Positions 1 to 5,868 of a DNA stretch of 8,891 bases are shown here, one piece after another. Source of the DNA: Bacillota bacterium. GTDB taxonomy: Bacteria > Bacillota > Clostridia > Lachnospirales > Cellulosilyticaceae. A model generated the notes under the pieces. That model saw nothing but the letters and a program-made list of their open reading frames with translations, was not told the origin of the DNA and did no database searches. A program made the translations under genes and the position numbers. Position 1 is the stretch's first letter; every line of letters starts with the position of its first letter. The stretch is from positions 1 to 8,891 of the forward strand of contig JAEXBC010000252.1 of NCBI GenBank assembly GCA_023457875.1, in the 5' to 3' direction.

Positions 1-112
1 CCATGAAATGGTAAGTGGAATAGAGTAACAAACTGGGCGAGAAGCCCCGAAAACAATGACAGAAAGATGGGTAACATCGGGACAACAAGTGAGAGTAATC
101 CTGTGATAGCTC

Positions 113-1270
113 ATGGAATTTTTAACAGAATTAGAAAGAAAAGTCATTGTAGAAAATGTAAAGTTAGGTATTCATCAAAAGCTTAGAGAAGGATGGTACA
201 AGGGAGCACCTCTACTAGGATATGATATTGTGCCTAAAAAGCTATGTGAAGAAAAGCAGATGAAAACTAATTTAAAGGTCAATGAATCAGAAGCAGAAAT
301 AGTCAGATTAATATTCAAATTGAATGCAGAAGGTAAAGGATACAAAGCAATAGTAAATGAGCTGAATAATAAGCAATTCAGATCTAAATCGGGAAAACAG
401 TTTAGTATAGGTGTAGTACAGAAAATATTAAATCGTAGACTCTATATGGGTGAAATGGAGCATAGCATTGATGGAAAGATAGAAATAGTCAAAGGAAAAT
501 ACAAACCCATCATTACAAAGGAATTATGGGAAGCAACAAGAAAAGAAAATAAATTCATCAAAGAAAAAGAACTTGAAAGAGTGTTTGTGCTCAATCTATT
601 ACTAAAATGCCCGAGTTGTGGTAGCACAATGGTGAGCGGATCAGCGATAGGTAGGACAGGGAAAAAGTATTACTACTATATATGTGGTGCACATCTTAAT
701 AAAGGGAGCAATCGTTGCAAGGCAAATTCAATCCCAGCAGAGAGCATAGAGAATGAAGTCTATAAGCAGTTACATACTTTAATTGGTAGACCAGAAATCA
801 TAGAAGCAGTGCAAGAAAAAATAAATACATATGATGTTGATTACAAAAATAAGATGAAAGCACTTAATGAACTCAGTGTGAAAAAAGAAGTATTAGAAAA
901 AAGAAAACGCCTATTAATGAAACAATTTGAATTAGACAAGCTTTCAAAGGAAATGTTCATTCAAGGTATTAATGATGTCAAGAAGCAACTCATAGAAATG
1001 GAGCAGACTGAAAGGATACTAAGACAATGCTTGAAAGATAATGCCAAATCAACTATTTCAATAGAAGAAATAAAAGAAGTGTTTCAAGAGCTTATACAAG
1101 TGTTAAAGGATCAGGAGCCTAAAAAACTTAAAGAACTATTAGCATACATTATTAATGAAGTAACAGTTGATGAAGAGAAACATCTAAAGGCAGTAGAATT
1201 CAAAATAAAAGGTCAGAAGTTTTACTTAGATACAGAGGAGGTTGAGCAGTATGATAAACAGGCTAGATGA
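113..1270 (+). CDS. Large serine recombinase lacking its catalytic domain (N-terminally truncated)
   Basis: This 385-residue protein matches only the DNA-binding part of a large serine recombinase. It begins in the long helix that normally joins the catalytic domain to the rest: its first ten residues line up with residues 134-143 of the recombinase encoded next door, both sharing ELER. About 133 residues with the catalytic serine are therefore missing. What remains is the recombinase domain (roughly residues 15-150), a zinc ribbon with cysteines 166, 169, 191 and 202, a charged coiled coil (about 243-310) and a C-terminal domain. Two stop codons lie just before the ATG in the same frame, and I see no good ribosome binding site there. 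The visible ORF may be the remainder of a disrupted gene, or a catalysis-free DNA-binding partner. It cannot cut DNA alone. Its end overlaps the next gene by 20 bases. Confidence 0.8.
   Translation: MEFLTELERKVIVENVKLGIHQKLREGWYKGAPLLGYDIVPKKLCEEKQMKTNLKVNESEAEIVRLIFKLNAEGKGYKAIVNELNNKQFRSKSGKQFSIGVVQKILNRRLYMGEMEHSIDGKIEIVKGKYKPIITKELWEATRKENKFIKEKELERVFVLNLLLKCPSCGSTMVSGSAIGRTGKKYYYYICGAHLNKGSNRCKANSIPAESIENEVYKQLHTLIGRPEIIEAVQEKINTYDVDYKNKMKALNELSVKKEVLEKRKRLLMKQFELDKLSKEMFIQGINDVKKQLIEMEQTERILRQCLKDNAKSTISIEEIKEVFQELIQVLKDQEPKKLKELLAYIINEVTVDEEKHLKAVEFKIKGQKFYLDTEEVEQYDKQAR
1234..1241 (+). promoter_or_regulatory. Ribosome binding site that sets the start of the full-length recombinase
   Basis: AGAGGAGG lies inside the end of the upstream recombinase gene, nine bases before ATG 1251. 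It rules out the TTG at 1242, which directly abuts it, and fits coupled translation of the two overlapping genes. Confidence 0.8.
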
Positions 1271-2903
1271 ACAAAAAGAAATAAGAGTAGCAATATATGC
1301 CAGGGTATCAACAGAAGAACAAGCAGTACATGGTTTCTCAATAGAAGCTCAGCTTAATACATTAAGAAATTATTGCAGTATGTATGGTAAGAAAGTAGTC
1401 AAAGAGTATGTAGATGCAGGTATTTCAGGAAAATCAATCGCAGGCAGATATGAATTACAACAACTCTTGAAGGATTGTGAAGCAGGTGAATTTGACGAGG
1501 TTCTAGTGTGGAAGATCTCAAGACTGGCAAGAAAGGTCATAGACCTGCTAGGAATGGTAGAGCAATTTGAAAAGAATGGTGTTGTCTTTCGCTCCTTCTC
1601 AGAGAACTTTGAAACAGAAACGCCAATGGGTAAGTTTGCGCTTCAAATGATGGGGGCGGTTGGTGAGCTTGAGAGAAACACGATCGTCGACAATGTGAAG
1701 CTAGGCATGGCACAAAGAAGCAGACAAGGCAGATGGAATGGCGGCATTTGTTTAGGGTACAAAAGTGAAGCAGTCAATCCTGACAATTTCGATGATACAA
1801 GATTAGTCATTGTACCTGATGAAGCCATCATAATAAGGAAGATATTCAATTCATATGCAAGTGGAAAGGGGTTAAGAGCTATTGCTAATAGTTTGAATAA
1901 GGAAGGCTACAAAACTAAAAGAGGTAATAGTTTCAGTACAGCTTCTATAAAGGAAATCATATTAAATCCCTTATATGTAGGTAAAGTTAGATTTAACCGC
2001 TATGAGAATTGGAGTGAACGTAAACGCAAAGGAAAAAGTGAAAATGCCATCTTGGCTGATGGTGTACATGAACCGATCATCACACAAGAACTATGGGATC
2101 GGGTACAAGCTATTCAACAATCAAAAGCAGAAAAGCCAATGAAGAACTATGAAGGCAGCTATGTACTGACTGGACTTATGAAATGTCCATTTTGTGGATC
2201 TACAATGGTAGGAACAAGAACGGTCAACAAGCTGAAAGATGGTACAAAGAAAATTCTTAGATATTATTCATGTGGAGCAGCCAGAAGTAAGGGAGCATCA
2301 GTTTGTGGCTTCCATAGTATTCGAGCTGATTATGCAGAGCAATATGTACTAGATAGAATCAATGAAGTAGTGACACATCCTAAATTATTAAAGAAGTTGG
2401 TTGATAAGGTGAATAAGCATAAGAAAGAAATGATCAAGCCATTGCAAGAAGAACTTGAAGCAAACAAGCAAGCGATAGAAAAAGTAAAGGCTAGTCGAGA
2501 TAAATACTTGAACCTATTTAATGAAAAGCTCATTGATCAAGAGCTGCTAGCAGAGAGACTTCAAGAGCTGAACCTAGAGTTTGAAAGGCAAGTCAGTCGT
2601 CAAAATGAGTTAGAAACAAGCCTCAAGGGTTGCGACTCAGAAGAGCTGTCCTATGAGTATGTGCAAGAGGTCATGAGTCACTTGAACGAAATCTTGAAGG
2701 ACATGCCTAATGATGAAAGAAAAGCATTCTTCCATATGATAATAGAAGAAATAGTAGTAAATCAAGAAAAGCAAATAGAAATGATAAAGCTGAAAATAGA
2801 TGAAGAGGTACAACGAGACCTTATAAAGCAATCCCTATCCGAAAAACAATCGGATAGGGATATTTTAATGTGTAAAGACGTATTTTTTAGGATTGACCTT
2901 TAA
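1251..2903 (+). CDS. Large serine recombinase, full length (site-specific integrase/excisionase type)
   Basis: This 550-residue protein has all parts of a large serine recombinase, the family that integrates and excises phages and conjugative or mobilisable elements. The resolvase-type catalytic domain occupies about residues 10-145, with nucleophile Ser20 in YARVSTEEQ and arginines 18, 91 and 94. The recombinase domain follows (about 165-290), then a zinc ribbon (Cys312, 315, 341, 352) and a coiled coil (about 385-460) that in this family controls synapsis and direction. I place the start at ATG 1251, nine bases after AGAGGAGG (1234-1241). The TTG at 1242 touches that site and is too close. 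The 20-base overlap with the upstream recombinase implies translational coupling. The last two dozen residues (from about 527) run through a hairpin and look unlike the family tail, so the natural end may have been altered by integration or nearby rearrangement. Confidence 0.93.
   Translation: MINRLDEQKEIRVAIYARVSTEEQAVHGFSIEAQLNTLRNYCSMYGKKVVKEYVDAGISGKSIAGRYELQQLLKDCEAGEFDEVLVWKISRLARKVIDLLGMVEQFEKNGVVFRSFSENFETETPMGKFALQMMGAVGELERNTIVDNVKLGMAQRSRQGRWNGGICLGYKSEAVNPDNFDDTRLVIVPDEAIIIRKIFNSYASGKGLRAIANSLNKEGYKTKRGNSFSTASIKEIILNPLYVGKVRFNRYENWSERKRKGKSENAILADGVHEPIITQELWDRVQAIQQSKAEKPMKNYEGSYVLTGLMKCPFCGSTMVGTRTVNKLKDGTKKILRYYSCGAARSKGASVCGFHSIRADYAEQYVLDRINEVVTHPKLLKKLVDKVNKHKKEMIKPLQEELEANKQAIEKVKASRDKYLNLFNEKLIDQELLAERLQELNLEFERQVSRQNELETSLKGCDSEELSYEYVQEVMSHLNEILKDMPNDERKAFFHMIIEEIVVNQEKQIEMIKLKIDEEVQRDLIKQSLSEKQSDRDILMCKDVFFRIDL
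2831..2866 (+). terminator. Strong hairpin with short T run inside the 3' end of the recombinase gene
   Basis: ATCCCTATCCGA (2831-2842) and TCGGATAGGGAT (2850-2861) form a perfect 12-bp stem with a 7-base loop, followed by ATTTT. It looks like a rho-independent terminator but lies within codons 527-537 of the recombinase. The T run is short, so termination strength is uncertain. A role as the inner edge of an attachment site is another possibility. Confidence 0.55.
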
Positions 2904-2939
2904 AATTAATCAATAAATTATAATAAATTCAAAAAAACG

Positions 2940-2967
2940 TTGCACGTATTGAAATACGTGCTATAAT
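2940..2967 (+). promoter_or_regulatory. Promoter of the hicAB-HEPN unit with embedded operator
   Basis: TTGCAC (2940-2945) and TATAAT (2962-2967) are spaced by 16 bases. TG at 2959-2960 gives an extended -10 element. The spacer holds a perfect inverted repeat, GCACGTAT (2942-2949) and ATACGTGC (2954-2961), separated by four bases. Any protein bound there would block RNA polymerase. The ribbon-helix-helix tail of the HicB encoded downstream makes HicB or the HicAB complex the natural candidate; this is inferred. Confidence 0.75.
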
Positions 2968-2999
2968 TAAAGGCGTAGATGAGATTTACAGAATACTCA

Positions 3000-3062
3000 T
3001 AAGTAAATATTGATGTGATTAATTTACGAATGGTAAATGATTACCTAATTAATATTTATTTA
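3000..3062 (+). repeat. Inverted repeat in the hicA leader, ending at the ribosome binding site
   Basis: TAAGTAAATATT (3000-3011) pairs with AATATTTATTTA (3051-3062) over 12 positions, one of them G-U in RNA. A small inner hairpin can form between 3023-3027 and 3033-3037. The last paired base is the first base of the hicA ribosome binding site AGGAGG (3062-3067), so the fold would sit directly against it. The stem is AT-rich and its stability in the cell is unknown. Confidence 0.45.
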
Positions 3063-3074
3063 GGAGGATAAGAT

Positions 3075-3263
3075 ATGAAATCAAAATCTACAAAAGAAGT
3101 AATACATAAGTTACAAAAAGCCGAATGGAAAAAAGTACGTCAACATGGAAGTCATGCTATCTATAAGAAGGATGGCAAGATTACAGTTGTAAAAGTAACT
3201 GCAAAGGAAATTCCACTAGGTACTCTTAGGAGTATTCAAAGACAGACAGGGGTTAAATTTTAA
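3075..3263 (+). CDS. hicA: HicA-family toxin (mRNA interferase)
   Basis: This 62-residue protein matches the HicA family in length and pattern: small dsRBD-fold toxins that cleave mRNA and are neutralised by HicB. The core motif is RQHGSHAIY (residues 22-30); His27 in GSH is the position of the catalytic histidine in the family. The C-terminal IPLGTLRSIQRQTG (46-59) is also typical. One deviation is that the usual P-x-H segment after the second strand reads VVKVTAKE, so the conserved second histidine is absent. AGGAGG (3062-3067) precedes the ATG by seven bases. Gene order hicA then hicB is the common one, with a 34-base gap. A promoter with an operator-like palindrome lies upstream. I infer that it is active, since the GSH motif is intact, but the missing histidine leaves some doubt. 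Confidence 0.9.
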   Translation: MKSKSTKEVIHKLQKAEWKKVRQHGSHAIYKKDGKITVVKVTAKEIPLGTLRSIQRQTGVKF

Positions 3264-3279
3264 CTCCTGTTTGTCTTTT
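3238..3279 (+). terminator. Attenuator-like hairpin covering the hicA stop codon, upstream of hicB
   Basis: Bases 3238-3255 pair with 3261-3278 over 18 positions, with two G-U wobbles (3245/3271 and 3251/3265) and a 5-base loop. The stem covers the last hicA codons and the hicA stop (3261-3263). Four T bases end the structure, and the hicB ribosome binding site follows within a few bases. The T run is short and partly within the stem, so partial termination or an effect on translation or RNA processing is more likely than full termination. Confidence 0.6.
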
Positions 3280-3297
3280 ATGAAAAGGAGAATAAGT

Positions 3298-3696
3298 ATG
3301 AGTGATAGGTATATTTTTCCCGCTGTATTTACAATAGACAATAACATCATATATGTAAGATTTCCAGATATAGAGTATTGTGTTACTGATGGAAAAGACC
3401 AAGAAGAAGCGTTTTTAAATGCAAATGAAGCCTTAGAATTATGTTTATATGATATTGAATGTGAAGGAAAAAAGATTCCTAAGCCAAGTAGTATTAGTGA
3501 GATTAAATTAGAATCAAATGAGGTAATTGTATTGATTAATATATGGATGCCTTTAGTAAGAGATAAAGTCAAGAATATATATGTAAAAAAAACACTTACA
3601 ATACCTAGGTGGTTGGATGAACAGGGCAGGGAGCAGAAGATAAACTTTTCTAAAGTATTACAAGAAGCGTTAAAAAGTAAATTAGGGATTAATTAA
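3298..3696 (+). CDS. hicB: HicB-family antitoxin with ribbon-helix-helix DNA-binding tail
   Basis: This 132-residue protein has the two-part HicB layout. The N-terminal partial RNase-H-like domain (about residues 5-62) shows the family pattern: IYVRFPDIEYCVTDG, then EEAFLNANEALEL, then GKKIPKPS. In the family this part binds and blocks HicA. The C-terminal segment (97-129), with KKTLTIPRWLDEQ and INFSKVLQEALKSKL, is a ribbon-helix-helix motif, which binds palindromic operators as a dimer. I choose ATG 3298, seven bases after AAAAGGAG (3283-3290); a TTG at 3271 would extend it by nine residues but has no ribosome binding site and falls in the hairpin. It probably represses its own promoter through the inverted repeat at 2942-2961. 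The stop codon shares two bases with the ribosome binding site of the next gene. Confidence 0.93.
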   Translation: MSDRYIFPAVFTIDNNIIYVRFPDIEYCVTDGKDQEEAFLNANEALELCLYDIECEGKKIPKPSSISEIKLESNEVIVLINIWMPLVRDKVKNIYVKKTLTIPRWLDEQGREQKINFSKVLQEALKSKLGIN

Positions 3697-3708
3697 GGTG
3701 GGATATAT

Positions 3709-5019
3709 ATGAGGAGTATTAGTTTATTTAAAGAAAAGGATGACATTATTAATAAAAGTATACAAGAACAAATGAATTATATTTTTAAGGATATAGAGAG
3801 CTTAGCTAATCAGTATATACAAATTTATGATAAAGTATATGAGATGCATTTTGAAGAGAGTCAATTAAAAATGATTTATTTAGCTATATTAAAGCTTGTA
3901 GAAGATGTTGCATTACTTGAATATGTTACTTCTCTTAAGGCGGAACAAGTAACTAGAGTGAGTATACCCTTTTGGGCTGTAATAAAGCAGATTTTAGTTA
4001 CGGTAAATATCCTTCGTGAAGGCATGTACAAATTAAGTATAGAAAGTTCAATGAGCAAACAAATAGTTGAGAAAATGAAGGATTTTTTAGAAGATGATTA
4101 TGTGTTAAAAATTAATAATATAAGAAATTTATTAGTACATGCTGATGATATTATGTATAATGGAGGGTTTCAAGAACTTATTAATTTATTTAGTGCAACA
4201 AAGGTGTATGCAGTAATAGAGAAAAGTTTTAGTATCATAAAAGAACTAAACCAAACTAAAGATGGTATAAAGAATAAAAGTACAAATAATAAAATTGATA
4301 AGATAAAGATACTTATAAAAGAAAATAAACTTGAGGATAGGCAAAAACTAAATGAAGAGATAACAGATAAAAATATTGAGATATTCATTTATTACGAATT
4401 GTTAGTACATATAAGAGAATATAAAGAAAGATATTTTAGAGCTATTGATGAGAAGCAGTTTATTACTTTATCAGATGTAAATTCAAAGATTATGAATATT
4501 AATGGTATTATAAGTTTAATACTGAATCCTACTCGTTCTCTAAAAAAAACAAAGTGTACTATGATACATAGTATTAGTGAGAAAAAGAGATATCAGGAGT
4601 TCTTTAGTACACTCATGTGTTATTATGCTTTTGACTATATTTACTCCGTATATGATAAATTACCAAGATTACTAAATAATAATAAAGAGCAATATTTTGC
4701 TGAATATATCAAGAATGATATAGGTATAAGAAATTTAATTTTTAAAGGTAAATATGAAAATTATTACTCTATACTTAGAAAGATTAGAAACCTGTATGTC
4801 CATGAATTTTTAGTTTTGGATTTTTGTGAGCATCGAGAAGATGTTTTAGATATACTATTTGTGAATTATTATTGTTTACTTAATATGGTTTGCAAGGTGG
4901 ATGAGGAATTTTTGGATAAATTAAATGACAGGGGATACTATATACCAGAAAATGTTCATCGTGAAATTGAAGAAAGTTTAATGAAAAGGGTTTTTGTGGT
5001 AAATAAAGAAAAATACTAG
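3709..5019 (+). CDS. Uncharacterised protein with two HEPN-type R-x4-H motifs
   Basis: I do not recognise a named family for this 436-residue, mainly helical, soluble-looking protein. It has no signal peptide or membrane segment. Two motifs stand out: R139-N-L-L-V-H144 and R360-N-L-Y-V-H365. Each follows a helix ending in a similar string (INNIRN and LRKIRN), and an Asn comes right after the Arg, as in many HEPN ribonucleases where R-x4-6-H forms the active site. The surrounding segments (about 130-180 and 350-400) look alike, so the protein may be two HEPN-like domains joined by a lysine-rich linker (about 180-220). AAGGTGGG (3695-3702) lies six bases before the ATG, and the gene starts only 12 bases after hicB, so cotranscription with hicAB is likely. 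I infer a toxin- or defence-type RNase, not proven. A chance pair of short motifs is the main alternative. Confidence 0.75.
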   Translation: MRSISLFKEKDDIINKSIQEQMNYIFKDIESLANQYIQIYDKVYEMHFEESQLKMIYLAILKLVEDVALLEYVTSLKAEQVTRVSIPFWAVIKQILVTVNILREGMYKLSIESSMSKQIVEKMKDFLEDDYVLKINNIRNLLVHADDIMYNGGFQELINLFSATKVYAVIEKSFSIIKELNQTKDGIKNKSTNNKIDKIKILIKENKLEDRQKLNEEITDKNIEIFIYYELLVHIREYKERYFRAIDEKQFITLSDVNSKIMNINGIISLILNPTRSLKKTKCTMIHSISEKKRYQEFFSTLMCYYAFDYIYSVYDKLPRLLNNNKEQYFAEYIKNDIGIRNLIFKGKYENYYSILRKIRNLYVHEFLVLDFCEHREDVLDILFVNYYCLLNMVCKVDEEFLDKLNDRGYYIPENVHREIEESLMKRVFVVNKEKY

Positions 5020-5171
5020 AAAGTAGATAAGAGAATATTAACTAATAAACCGCCAGTTATCTAGGTGAGGAGAACCGTACCATAAATAACTCAGATAATA
5101 GATATAAAGCTGATAATCAAGATTTTAATAATATTATTAGGAAAAGAAACCGTAATACAAATAGAATAAAA
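5020..5171. other. Non-coding stretch after the HEPN-like gene
   Basis: I find no convincing gene, tRNA or promoter here. The AT-rich sequence probably forms the 3' untranslated region of the upstream unit and runs into the terminator at 5172. Confidence 0.4.
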
Positions 5172-5201
5172 GAGGAGGTTACGTAAATCTCCTTATTTTT
5201 T
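5172..5201 (+). terminator. Rho-independent terminator after the hicAB-HEPN unit
   Basis: Bases 5172-5180 pair with 5186-5194 as a 9-bp stem, including two G-U pairs, around a 5-base loop. ATTTTTT follows directly. The position, about 150 bases after the HEPN-like gene and before the transposase remnant, makes it the likely end of that transcript. Confidence 0.7.
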
Positions 5202-5240
5202 CCAATATGAAAAAATAGATTTAGTAAATGATTATAATTT

Positions 5241-5483
5241 GGCTAGGATGATTGCCATAGGATATAAAATACAGTACATCGCTATATGAAACTACTAGGT
5301 CTTAAACTTATTAGATTAAAGAAAAAAGCTAAATATGTGAAAGAGATTTGTCATACGAAATTTAATAACCTTTTAAATAGGGGTTTTACTGCGGATAAGC
5401 CTAATCAAAGATGGTATACAAATTTTACTCACCTGAAGTTAATAGATGGTTCTAAACGCTATAATGGTAGTATCTTTTTGTAA
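5241..5483 (+). pseudogene. Remnant of an IS3-family OrfB transposase
   Basis: A decayed piece of the middle of an IS3-family (IS150-like) OrfB. From 5271 the frame reads TVHRYMKLLGLK, the usual helix before the catalytic domain, then NNLLNRGFTADKPNQRW and YTNFTHLKL, matching the family string N-R-F-A-PN-W-TD-T. Just upstream, ARMIAIGYKI is in another frame, so a small deletion separates the two parts. The first catalytic Asp of the DDE triad (WxTD) is Asn (residue 46 counted from ATG 5286), and the frame stops at 5483, before the other catalytic residues. OrfA, most of OrfB and recognisable terminal repeats are missing. It cannot encode active transposase and marks an old insertion. Confidence 0.75.
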
Positions 5484-5658
5484 TGTATATCCAGATAAAT
5501 TTCAAAGAAGCATTAATAAGAATATACCAGATCAACTTGTTAAGCATGTAGTTTGTATTGAACCTTTTGAAGGTAAAGCACCATTTACTAATGCTAAGAC
5601 TATAGATTGGTTAAATGCTACAAATATGACGGGGTTTATTCATGCTATATGCCATTAG
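5446..5658 (+). other. Unidentified short open frame, probable gene remnant
   Basis: A 70-codon open frame overlaps the end of the transposase remnant by 38 bases. Its product, with segments such as DQLVKHVVCIEPFEGKAPF and WLNATNMTGFIHAICH, reads like real protein rather than random AT-rich translation. It does not match the continuation expected for an IS3 OrfB, and I do not recognise it. There is no ribosome binding site at the ATG. It is most likely the leftover of a gene broken by insertion or deletion, with the real beginning lost near 5480. Confidence 0.25.
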
Positions 5659-5719
5659 ATATAGACGCTTTGCTTATAAATAAACACTAAAGGAGGAAAA
5701 AGTGTATACTTGTAGGCAG

Positions 5720-5805
5720 AGCTTATTTTATGTGCAAATTTATTGGAATAGCATTTATAAAAATAAGCTGATTAATAGAAATAATAATTTGAAATAAAAA
5801 TTTGC
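5720..5805. repeat. Nested inverted repeats upstream of the sigma-factor operon
   Basis: AGCTTATTTT (5720-5729) is an exact inverted match of AAAATAAGCT (5760-5769). GCAAATTT (5734-5741) is an inverted match of AAATTTGC (5798-5805). The two pairs interlock, so they cannot all form at once. They may be relics of mobile DNA or a leader structure. The 5659-5811 stretch otherwise shows only an orphan AAAGGAGG (5689-5696) with no convincing gene after it. Confidence 0.35.
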
Positions 5806-5811
5806 ATAAAT

Positions 5812-5841
5812 TGTGACCATTATAAAACTTACCGTGTCTAA
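5812..5841 (+). promoter_or_regulatory. Candidate ECF-type promoter of the sigma/anti-sigma operon
   Basis: TGTGAC (5812-5817) resembles the TGTAAC/TGAAAC -35 element of ECF sigma factors. TGTCTAA (5835-5841), 17 bases further on, resembles a CGTCTAA -10 element. Such promoters are usually recognised by the sigma factor they transcribe, so autoregulation is inferred. I see no well-spaced sigma-A promoter in this stretch. Confidence 0.4.
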
Positions 5842-5868
5842 GAAGTAGAAAAGGGGTGAGAAAAAGCA

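Noticed and set aside
89..114. Domain-VI-like hairpin of a group II intron (GTGAG with CTCAT, an unpaired A at 108 seven bases from a possible ...AT end).
   Set aside because: The required domain V hairpin with its tetraloop is not visible just upstream, so the resemblance alone does not support a group II intron end. I keep only the general remark about structured sequence.
3216..3572. Open frame of 118 codons on the - strand across hicA and hicB.
   Set aside because: It is a shadow of the two + strand genes, with no ribosome binding site or recognisable domain.
3709..5019. Cas13-type CRISPR effector, because of two R-x4-H motifs.
   Set aside because: The protein is far shorter than known Cas13 proteins and there is no CRISPR repeat array in the window.
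5074..5090. On the - strand, GTACGGTTCTCC resembles the 3' strand of group II intron domain V.
   Set aside because: The matching 5' strand and tetraloop are absent in the neighbouring sequence; a short chance match is more likely.
5702..5800. GTG-started 32-codon frame after AAAGGAGGAAAA.
   Set aside because: The spacing is acceptable, but the product is low-complexity AT-rich translation overlapping inverted repeats, with no family resemblance. Not called as a gene.
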